The position numbers and the translations under genes were made by a program. The notes beneath the pieces were generated by a model. The model was not told the origin of the DNA. It did not search any database and saw only the letters and a program-made list of their open reading frames with translations. From Christensenella sp. UBA1252 (GTDB taxonomy: Bacteria > Bacillota > Clostridia > Christensenellales > CAG-1252), in NCBI GenBank assembly GCA_002308575.1, contig DBVY01000012.1, positions 1-22,196 on the forward strand: a stretch of 22,196 nt of DNA, in the 5' to 3' direction. Below are positions 1 through 8,300 of this stretch, one piece after another. The stretch's first letter is position 1. Each line of letters opens with the position of its first letter.

Positions 1-54
1 ATCAGTTCCTTTGTAAAAAACAAGTAAAAACGGATTTAAGAAACGAAAACGAAA

Positions 55-94
55 AGAAGCCGTCAAAGCGTTTGACGGCTTCTCTGTTTTTTTT
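55..94 (+). terminator. Intrinsic terminator, probably bidirectional
   Basis: A perfect 13-bp stem pairs 55-67 with 71-83 around the 3-nt loop GCG and is followed by a T run at 87-94. No gene lies between the window start and this hairpin, so on the + strand it must end a gene outside the window. On the - strand the same stem is followed by T-rich sequence, so it can also end the hydrolase gene whose stop is at 186. An almost identical stem occurs at 9834-9871. Confidence 0.85.
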
Positions 95-185
95 GTTTTT
101 TTGTCTGTCTTGCCGGAAAAAAGCGAATTGCGCGACCGCAAACCCGAGTTGCGGACAATTTGTCGACAGCTGAAAAAGGCGAAAA

Positions 186-737
186 TCAGAATTTTCGAAT
201 GAAATCGGCAACCTGCTTCGAGCAGACCTCGATGCCCGCTTCGGTCAAATGGATCTTATCGTCGCTTCGGATATACTTCTCAACGTCCTTCTTCACCAAG
301 GCGTTTAAGTCGTTTACGGCAAAGCCCATTTCTTTGAGTTTCGGAACGAGGATCGCGTTGAAGCGATCGATATCGGCGTTATTATTATGCGGATGATCCG
401 CTCGGACGGGCGTCGTCGTTGCGAAAATAACGTTGGGCGTGATCTTTTTCAACAAACCCGCCACGCGCAACATATTGCTCGCGTATTCTTCGTCGGAAGA
501 AAAGGGTTCGCCGTCGTCGAAAAGGAGGCTGCAATCCCAAAGCCCGTTGTTCCAATGGATGATGTCGCAACCTTTCAGCTCGTCGGCGTAATCGAAAAGC
601 ATACGCAAGGTGTTTTTAACGAAGCGGCAGTTCTCTTTCGGTTGAAAGACCTCGTAATCCTTCCCGAGAAGTTCGGGCACTTTCGTTCCATATCCGATTA
701 GGCGGATGGAATCTCCCAATAACGCGACTTTTTTCAT
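186..737 (-). CDS. SGNH/GDSL-family hydrolase (183 aa)
   Basis: This is a small soluble hydrolase of the SGNH/GDSL superfamily, which cleaves ester bonds of lipids, acetylated sugars or similar substrates through a Ser-Asp-His site. Block I is visible as VALLGDSIR with the nucleophile at Ser10. The last block DKIHLTEAG supplies Asp160 and His163. The segment HWNNGLWD in the middle resembles the NxGLWD block found in one SGNH subgroup and stands where the Asn oxyanion-hole residue is expected. There is no signal peptide or membrane segment, so it is probably cytoplasmic. The open frame continues 59 codons upstream, but that part is not protein-like. I chose the ATG at 737 because the conserved GDS block follows within ten residues, as is normal. 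No Shine-Dalgarno sequence precedes it, while a TATAAT box does (see the promoter entry). The substrate cannot be told from sequence. Confidence 0.85.
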   Translation of the reverse strand: MKKVALLGDSIRLIGYGTKVPELLGKDYEVFQPKENCRFVKNTLRMLFDYADELKGCDIIHWNNGLWDCSLLFDDGEPFSSDEEYASNMLRVAGLLKKITPNVIFATTTPVRADHPHNNNADIDRFNAILVPKLKEMGFAVNDLNALVKKDVEKYIRSDDKIHLTEAGIEVCSKQVADFIRKF

Positions 738-743
738 AGGTGT

Positions 744-752
744 ATTATAGCA
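744..752 (-). promoter_or_regulatory. Extended -10 promoter of the SGNH gene, likely leaderless
   Basis: Read on the - strand, TGCTATAAT (an extended -10, TGnTATAAT) ends only six bases before the ATG at 737. Transcription would therefore start at or next to the first base of the start codon. No good -35 box and no ribosome binding site are seen. This fits a leaderless mRNA. Confidence 0.55.
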
Positions 753-877
753 CGTTCCGATAAAAAAGAGCCACCTATTTTGCGAAAAAACGACGCGCAA
801 AAGCGCGTGATTCGGCACGATCTTACAAAGGGCAACGCGAGAATCGGCACAAAGGCGTTGATTTTCGCAATAAAACC

Positions 878-906
878 TTGTGATCGCGCCCGCTTTGTGA
901 TATAAT
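878..906 (+). promoter_or_regulatory. Promoter of the BRO-N/SGNH pair
   Basis: A -35 box TTGTGA (878-883) and a -10 box TATAAT (901-906) are separated by 17 bp, and TG at 898-899 makes it an extended -10. Transcription would start near 913, giving a leader of about ten bases that holds the ribosome binding site AAGG before the ATG at 924. Confidence 0.65.
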
Positions 907-923
907 TGACGCAAGGAAAAGGT

Positions 924-1190
924 ATGCGCAAAACATCAATTCGCTTTTTTGAAAACATCCCCGTCCGCGCCGTTTGGGAAGAAGAAAGTTCCAAATGGGA
1001 TTTTTGCGCGACGGACGTTGCCGAAGCTCTGACGGAAAGCAAAAATCCGCGCGTATATTGGGCGACGATCAAGCGTAGAAATCCTGAGTTGATTGCAATT
1101 TGCAAACAACTGAAATTAAAAGGCGGGGACGGAAAGCGTTATAAGGGTCAAAAGCCGGTAATCCGGTATAAAAAAGGAATCGCCGTATGA
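924..1190 (+). CDS. Truncated BRO-N domain protein (88 aa)
   Basis: The protein resembles the N-terminal half of the BRO-N domain found in phage and prophage antirepressors. Family features visible are the opening RFFENIPVRAVW, the segment FCATDVAEALTESKNP, then RVYWATIKRRNPELIAICKQLKL and GGDGKRYKGQ. Full BRO-N domains continue with a segment like DVADTEGLFRIIQS and usually carry a C-terminal domain; here the frame ends after KKGIAV, so the domain is cut short. The ATG at 924 is preceded by AAGGAAAAGG; an upstream TTG at 906 is in frame but lies inside the -10 box. The stop overlaps the start of the next gene by four bases (ATGA), which suggests translational coupling. It may be a domesticated remnant of a mobile element or a decayed gene kept as an upstream translated leader. 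No other phage gene is nearby. Confidence 0.6.
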   Translation: MRKTSIRFFENIPVRAVWEEESSKWDFCATDVAEALTESKNPRVYWATIKRRNPELIAICKQLKLKGGDGKRYKGQKPVIRYKKGIAV

Positions 1191-1906
1191 AAAAACTCAC
1201 GAAAAAAGACGTTTTATTCGGGATCGTTTGTCTGGTGCTCGTTGCCGCGGTTGCGACGTTTGCCGCGCTGTGGGCGCTTGCCGCCCGGAAGGTTGAGGAC
1301 ACGGATACTTTTTATCGCAAAAAGTGCGCGGCGTTCGCTTTGGAAAATAAGCACCTGTCCAAAGGACAGATCGTTTTTATCGGGGATTCGATCACCGATT
1401 ATTATCCGTTGGACGCGGCTTACGCAGACCTTCCGCTCGCCGCTTATAATCGCGGCATTGGCGGCGATATGACGAGCGGGGTGCTTGCGCGCCTCGAAGT
1501 GTCCCTTTTCGAGATCGAACCCTCGAAGATCTCCCTTTTGATCGGAATCAACGACGTTAATCGCGGGGTGTCGGACGAAACGTTGCTTGCGAACTATAAA
1601 GAGATTTTGGATAGGATCCAAACCCGCCTTCCCGCGACGAAGGTTTTTTGCATTTCCATTCTTCCGATGAACGCGAAAGCCGCCGAAATGAAGCTCGATT
1701 ACGAAAGCGCGACCGAGAGGATCCCCGCGCTGAACGGCGCGATCCAAACGCTTGCGGAAGCGCACGGCTACAAGTTTGTTAACTTGTACCCGCTCTTTAA
1801 GGACGAAAAAAATCATTTGATCGAGGCGTACAGCGTGGACGGTTTGCACCTTTCCGCCGAGGGTTACGCGATCTTTACAAACACACTCAAACCTGAATTA
1901 ACGTAA
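1187..1906 (+). CDS. Membrane-anchored SGNH/GDSL hydrolase (239 aa)
   Basis: This is an SGNH hydrolase of the PAF-acetylhydrolase-like/GDSL type, an esterase probably working outside the membrane. Residues about 9-33 form one hydrophobic helix after a lysine-rich start, either a signal anchor or an uncleaved signal peptide. All four blocks are present: VFIGDSITD with Ser68, YNRGIGGD (Gly90 region), IGINDVN with Asn122, and VDGLHLSAEGY with Asp218 and His221. The length is typical of a single SGNH domain plus anchor. The start ATG overlaps the stop of the BRO-N fragment, so the two genes share one mRNA; no strong ribosome binding site stands directly before it, consistent with coupled translation. 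It is not obviously a copy of the SGNH gene at 186-737, since the block III sequences differ. The substrate is unknown; deacylation of surface sugars or lipids is plausible. Confidence 0.88.
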   Translation: MKKLTKKDVLFGIVCLVLVAAVATFAALWALAARKVEDTDTFYRKKCAAFALENKHLSKGQIVFIGDSITDYYPLDAAYADLPLAAYNRGIGGDMTSGVLARLEVSLFEIEPSKISLLIGINDVNRGVSDETLLANYKEILDRIQTRLPATKVFCISILPMNAKAAEMKLDYESATERIPALNGAIQTLAEAHGYKFVNLYPLFKDEKNHLIEAYSVDGLHLSAEGYAIFTNTLKPELT

Positions 1907-1950
1907 GAAAGAAAATCCGCAAAATATGGGAAAAAGGGGATTCGAATCCG

Positions 1951-1984
1951 AACGTTTTTTTGAAAAGAAAAGGAAACGTTTTTT
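1951..1984 (+). terminator. Intrinsic terminator after the SGNH gene
   Basis: AACGTTT (1951-1957) pairs with AAACGTT (1974-1980), and the stem can be lengthened by T-A and T-G pairs inside. A run of six T follows at 1979-1984. It lies 45 bases after the SGNH stop codon. Confidence 0.6.
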
Positions 1985-2034
1985 GATATTATAAAGAAAA
2001 ATTGATATTTTTTTAAAAAAGTTGTTCTATAAAG

Positions 2035-2064
2035 TTGCCTTCTTGTGCGCAACCAACGTATAAT
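2035..2064 (+). promoter_or_regulatory. Promoter of the structured leader before the giant lipoprotein
   Basis: A -35 box TTGCCT (2035-2040) and a perfect -10 box TATAAT (2059-2064) are separated by 18 bp. The start of transcription would be near 2071, about 240 bases before the lipoprotein start codon. No comparable promoter is seen closer to that gene. Confidence 0.6.
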
Positions 2065-2078
2065 ACGTATTACAAGGG

Positions 2079-2231
2079 AAAAAGGAGCGAAGGATCGATG
2101 GTTTGTGCGATAGACAAAACGAAGAGACCCGAAAACACCTCGCGCGCTTCGCTCTTTTTTACCGATTTTACATTTTTTCGAGGCTGAATCAGATTGCAGG
2201 TCGTTGCGGAAAGTTCCGCGCGACCTTTTTT
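2079..2231 (+). ncRNA. Structured leader or small RNA with two terminator-like hairpins
   Basis: This is the main content of the 407-base gap 1907-2313. The arm AAAAAGGAGCGAAG (2079-2092) pairs with CTTCGCTCTTTTTT (2147-2160) over 14 bp with one G-T pair, enclosing 54 bases. A second hairpin at 2198-2225 (AGGTCG with CGACCT, inner GCGGA with TCCGC) is followed by six T at 2226-2231 and is a good intrinsic terminator. Two further GC-rich hairpins follow at 2235-2253 (CGCGCG arms) and 2288-2299 (CGCG-GAAA-CGCG), the last one ending just before the lipoprotein ribosome binding site. It could be an attenuator controlling the downstream gene, or an independent short RNA of about 90 to 160 bases. 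I compared it by memory with common riboswitch consensuses and recognised none. Confidence 0.5.
2098..2187 (+). CDS. Possible 29-aa leader peptide
   Basis: A short frame begins with ATG at 2098 after AAAGGAG (2081-2087) and runs 29 codons to TGA at 2185-2187. Its first half is charged, and the end is rich in Phe (SLFFTDFTFFRG). Its ribosome binding site lies inside the left arm of the 2079-2160 hairpin, so folding would hide it. That arrangement could link translation to termination, but a chance ORF cannot be excluded. Confidence 0.3.
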   Translation: MVCAIDKTKRPENTSRASLFFTDFTFFRG

Positions 2232-2313
2232 ATACGCGCGGGCGTGTCGCGCGGCGCAGGCAATCCAAAATAATAAACGGAAACAAACGCGGAAACGCGA
2301 AAAGGAGTTTTTT

Positions 2314-5300
2314 ATGAACAAGCGAATTGCAATCGTACTGGTATTGCTTTTGTTGCTCGTTGCCGTCTTTGCGGCGTGCGACGCGGAAGAGGGCGGGCTC
2401 GCGCTCCCCGAATACGAGTTGCCGACCCTGACGGCGGCGTACGGGCAGACGCTCGGGGATATTACGCTTCCCGAAGGATTTTCTTGGCAGGACGAATTGA
2501 CGACGTCCGTCGGAGAAGTCGGAAGCCGCGTCTTCCTCGTGACGTACACGCCGTCGGATCCGTTGAAATTTAAGACGGTAACCGATCTCCAAGTTACGAT
2601 CACGGTCACGAAAGGCGAAACGACGCCGAGCGCGCTCACGACCCTGACGACGACTTATGGGACGTTTCTCGGAGACATCGAGCTTCCCGCAGGCTTCGCT
2701 TGGGAAGATCCCGAGGATACCTTGGTTGGGGCGGTGGGCGAAAGGACGTTTAACGTTTTCTTTACGCCGGCGGACACCGAGCATTACGAAGTCGTCAGAG
2801 GGCTCCCCGTTACGCTGGTCGTGCAAAAAGCGACCTACGATATGACGAATATTGCTTTTACGGACGATGGCTTCATTTATGACGGCACCGAAAAAAGTCT
2901 TTTGATTTTCGGCGCCCTTCCCGAGGGCGTGACCGTGGCGTATGAAAACAACGGCAAGACCGCGGTCGGCACCTACGACGTCGTTGCGCACTTTACGGGC
3001 GACGCCGACAACTATAACGCGATCGAAGATATGACCGCGACCTTAACGATCGTCAACGCAACGTTCAGCGGGATTACCTTCCGCGACGTGACCGTGACCT
3101 ACGACGGCGCCGCGCACGCGATCGCCGTGGCAGGCGCGCCTGCGAACGCTACGGTTCATTACACCGCGGCGAACGAGCAAACGAACGCGGGCGTCTATTC
3201 CGTTACGGCTGAGATACAAAACGAGAACTACGAAACGTTGCAACTGACCGCGACGTTGACGATCGAGAAGGCGACTTACGATATGTCGGGCGTAACCTTC
3301 GCGAACGCGGATTTCGTTTACGACGGCACCGAAAAAACCATCGTGATCGCGGGCAACCTCCCCGAAGACGTGACCGTTTCTTACGAAGGCAACGCGCTGA
3401 CGAAGGCGGGCAAGACCGCCGCGACCGCGCGCTTTACGATCGCGGATGCGAAGAACTACAACGCGATTGCGGATATGACCGCCGAATTGAGGATCGCGAA
3501 AGCCTCTTACGATATGACGGGCGTTACGTTTACGGATAAGACCGAAACCTACGACGCAACGCCGAAGAGCGTTTTGATCGCGGGCGAACTTCCTGCGGGC
3601 GTGAGCGTGGCGTACGACCACAACGTGCAAACGAACGTCGGAAGCACGGAAGCGACCGCGCGTTTCACGGTTGCGGACGAAGAAAACTATAACGTTCCCG
3701 CGAGCATGACCGCAACGTTGACCGTGGAAAAAGCCGCCGCGGTGATCGACGTTTCGGGCGTCCTGACGCAGTTTACCTACGACGGGGAAGAGAAGAGCAT
3801 TTCGGGCGCGACCGCGATGGGAACGACCGCCGTCACCTACGAGAACAATGCGTTTACCGACGCGGGCACCTACGAGGTCGTCGTTTGCAGCGCGGCGTCC
3901 GACAACTATCTCGCGGGCAGAGTCACGGTCGTCGTAACGGTCGAGAAAGGCGACGCGACGCTGAACAAAGCGAACGCGACGACGGCGTACACCTACGACG
4001 GAAAGTCGCACACCCTGACGGGGCTTGTCGCTTCCGGCGAAACGACGTTTACCTATAACGACGAAGCGTTCGAAGGCGCGAAGAACGCGGGCAGCTACGG
4101 TATCACGGTTTCCGTTGCCGAGAGCAAAAACCGCCTCGCAGGCACCTTTACCGTCTATTTGACGATCGCGAAGAAGCAAATCACGATCGCCGCGAACGCG
4201 CAAACGAGCGTGTACGGCGAAGCGCTTGCGGCGTTGACCGCGACCGCGGAGCTTGCGGAAGGCGATGCGGCGGAAAGCGTCTACACCCTGGAAAAGGAAG
4301 CGGGCGACACCGTCGGCGAGTACGAGATCTCGGTGAACGTCGTTCCGAACGATAACTACGAAGTTACGCAAACGGCGAACGCCCGTTACACGATCACCAA
4401 GGCGACCTACGATATGACGGGCGTCACGTTCGCGAATAAGACCGTGACCTACGACGGATCGGAAAAGACGATCACGATCTCGGGCGATCTGCCCCAAGGC
4501 GTCAGCGTGGATTATCAAAACAACGCGCGTACGAACGCCGGCGAAATCACCGCGACCGCGTCCTTTACGGGCGATGCGCAGAACTATTTTGCGATCGAAG
4601 ACATGACCGCGAAACTCACGATCGCGAAAGCGACCTACGATATGTCGGGCGTTACGTTTGCGAATAAGGCAGCGACCTACGACGGCGCCGAGAAGAGCAT
4701 TGAGATCACGGGCGATCTGCCCCAAGGCGTCAGCGTGCGCTACGAAAACAACACGAGGACGAACGCCGGCGAAACGACGGCGACCGCGATCTTTACGGGC
4801 GACGCGGAAAATTACACCGCGATCGAAAACATGACCGCGACCTTAACGATCAACAAAGCCGCGGCGCGCCTTTTGAACGATCTCTGGACGAAGAGTTATA
4901 CGTACGACGGCCACGAACATTGGCCGGCGGGTATGATGGCGAGCGGTTCGATCAAAGAATTCAGATACAACGGAGAGGTTGTCACGGGCTTTACGAACGT
5001 CGGCGTTTACACCTTTGACGTTTATGTCAACGAGAGCGCAAACTTCTTGAGCGGCGTTATCGAAGGATTGACTTTCTCGATCACGAAAGCGCCGCTGACC
5101 GTGCGCGCGGATAATAAAGAAATCTCCTACGGCAGCGAAGCGCCGACCTTTACCGCATCGATCAGCGGTTTCGTAAACGGCGAAACCGAAGCGGTCCTCG
5201 GCGGCGCAGTTGCGTTCGCGACGAGCTACGAAGTCGGCAGCAACGTCGGCAATTATGCGATCACCCCGAGCGGCTACACGAGCGACAATTACGAGATCAC

Positions 5301-8300
5301 GTTCCAAGCGGGCAACCTGCACGTCTGCAAAGCGGATCCCGCGCTCGTCGTTACCCCGATGACGAAAGAGTACGACGGCTATCCCGCAACGATCAACGTT
5401 ACGCACCTCGGAAACGCGGAACCGACCTTCCTTTACAAGCTGACCGGCGCGGAGGACGAAACCTATACGGAAGACGTTCCGAGCGATAAGGGCGATTACA
5501 CCGTAAAAGTAACGATCGCGGAAACGAGTAATTATCTCGGCGCGACCGCGACCGCGGATTTCCGTATCACGAACACCTGGCAAACGATAACGATCACGAC
5601 CGATCTTTCCAAGGATTACGACGGAGCTCCCGTCGGCGCGCCCGAATTTACGGGCAAGGAGAGCACGGGCCCTGTTACGATCGAATATAAACGCGCTTCG
5701 GCGGGCGACAATACGTACACCACGACCGCGCCTACGGACGCGGGCGAGTACGTCGTGCGCGTAATCGTGGTGGGCGACGCGAATTTCGATACGGGCATCG
5801 CAACGAGAGCGTTTACGATCCGTCAGATCTTCGATCCGTCGTACGTGCTTCCGGCAGGATTGACCTCTATGTATAAAAAGACGTTAGCGGACGTCGAACT
5901 TCCCGAAGGCTGGGCGTGGGATGAAGGAACGGACGCGTACGTCGGCGACGCGGGCGACCGCACGCACGCCGCGACCTTTTTGCCGAGCGACCTCGTCAAC
6001 TATAAGACGGTCATGCTCGACCTGACGATCGCCGTTGCGAAAGCGCATTACGCCGCGCCGACCTATTTCAGCCTTTACGCATACGACAGCGACGCGACGA
6101 TCGCGGAGATCATTCCGAATTCCGTTTTGCCCGAAGGCTGGTCTTGGAAGGACGGAAACACCTTTAAGCCCGCTTCGCAACTGCAATTCGCCTCCGATAA
6201 TGCGGCGTACTACGATTGCACGGGTCACCAAAACGCGTACGTAACCTGCCCCGGCGACGCGAACCACGACGCACAAGCTAACGTCTGCGTTACGTTGCAT
6301 ATCGTAAAAGTGACGCCCACGCTGACCTTTACCGGCAGCCTCGACACGCTTTTCGGTTACGATGCGGGCTCGACGAAAATCGACGCGCCGAAGACCGTTT
6401 CCGATCAGAGGATCGGAATGGGCAACAGCCCGAGCGAGAACGGCATTTACGGCGGCAATATGCCGATCCACCTCTTCGAGGCGAACGACAGCGTCGTTAC
6501 GCTTTTCAAGCAAAGAGGCGTGGGCGGCGAGGGAAGCTATTCGAGCACGAAACCCACTGCCGTCGGACAATACACCTGCAAAATGTACGTCAATTCCAAT
6601 AAGTACCATTTTGCGGCGAACGCCATTTACGTGGATTTCGAGATCGAGAAAGGCGAGGCGCTCATTGCCTTCGATACCAACGCGACCGGCTATAATCAAA
6701 CGACGGGCTTCTTCGAGGCGGAAATGGAAAGCAACCCCAAAAACTACGTCAACGTCACGATGTTCGGCACGCACGGCGTCAGCGGCGGCGCGTTGACGTA
6801 TACGTACGTGTCTTACGGCGCGGACGGCGTGTTCGGAACGGCGGACGACGGCGAAGAAACCGCAACGGCGCCGACGACGGCGGGCAAATATCACGTCCGT
6901 TGCGAGCAAGCCGAAACGAGCACGTTCAAAGCCGGCGAAGCGACTTGCGAATTGGAATTGAAAAAAATGATGCGCGAAGCCTATACGTACGCCGCCGAGT
7001 ATACATACTGCGTCGGCGAACCGTTTAAGGCGGAGTATCAAGTGTCTTTGGTGAAAGCAGACGATGAATGGGACATATTCCCCGGCACGGTGAATTATAA
7101 ACCGCTTGCCGCCGAAGATTCGGCGTACACGGCAACCCTTCCGATGAAACCGGGCGTTTATTCTCTGCGCATTACGATCCCCGAAACGTCCTATTTCTAC
7201 GGGCAGACGCTCTACGCAACGATCACGTACGAGATCTTTCATCCGTCATACTACTATCAAGGAGAGGATTACACGCTTTTGTTCGCGACGCCCGGCGAAG
7301 ATTATACGATCAACTATTTGTGTTGCTACGTTTACGAAGGCTTGCACACGATCGAGGAGTGCTTGCTGATCGACGCGATCGAATACGTTGAAAACGTGTA
7401 CGTGAAAACCGGAAAAGACTTCTATATCGAGTACTATCCCTACGACGAAACGTTGGGCAAGTGCGTCGAAACGTATTTTGAAATCAAAGACGAAGCGACC
7501 GGCGAATTGATGCTCTTCCAAAACGGCACGGCGCAGTACGTCTTTACGACGGTGAGCCTCTTTGACGGAGAGGAAAAGGCGGAGACGCTCGTCTTTACCG
7601 ACGCGGGCGGCGTGCTGCGCGTGATCTGGTTCGAGGGTGCGTTCACAGTCGAAACGGTTCCGGGCGAGGACGGCGAATACGTGGGCATTTGGGCGTTTGA
7701 TAACGAACAAGAAACGAGGATCCGCATCGTGGAAAGTTTCGATCTGAAAAACGTGCTGTTCGAGATTCTTCCGAACGGAAACGCTTTGAAGATGATGACG
7801 GGCGAGATCGAGTACCTTTGCGTTTTCAACGCAGGGGAAGAGCAGAACCCCGTTTGGGAAACGGTCACGTTCAACGTTCTGAACGGCAGAAAGGTCTCCT
7901 TTCATTACGCAGGCGCTTTGACGAAAGAGAACGTCGGAGCGGCTACTCCGATGCTGCTCGGCACCGAATGGACCGCGTATGAAGGCGCGGAAGCGATCCT
8001 CGAAAGCGTGACGTATTTCGGGAGCTATTTGTATTTGATCAACGAGAACGGAACGCTTACGCGTTTGGAGTCGAGGACCCTTGAAGGCGTTTGCGAACAT
8101 GAAAACTACGATTTTTGGAATTATTTCTATTTCTATTCGTACGATTCGAAATACGACGTGTACACGACGACGACCGTGTTCATTACGGATTATATGGGGG
8201 ATCCCCGCGGAAGGCGCACGTACGCGTACCGCGTTACGGCGCAGGGAACGCCCGCGAAACCCTTTACGCTCGGCGAGCTCTTGGACGCCGAATTCAGGGC

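Noticed and set aside
1938..1949. GGATTCGAATCC resembles a tRNA T-arm
   Set aside because: No acceptor stem, anticodon arm or CCA end around it; it is a simple 12-base palindrome before a terminator.
2194..2313. In-frame extension of the giant lipoprotein by 40 codons
   Set aside because: It covers a terminator hairpin, has no ribosome binding site, and would place the signal peptide internally.
3043..4725. Long open frame on the - strand inside the lipoprotein gene
   Set aside because: Arg- and Val-rich shadow frame caused by codon bias of the repeats; no protein family features.
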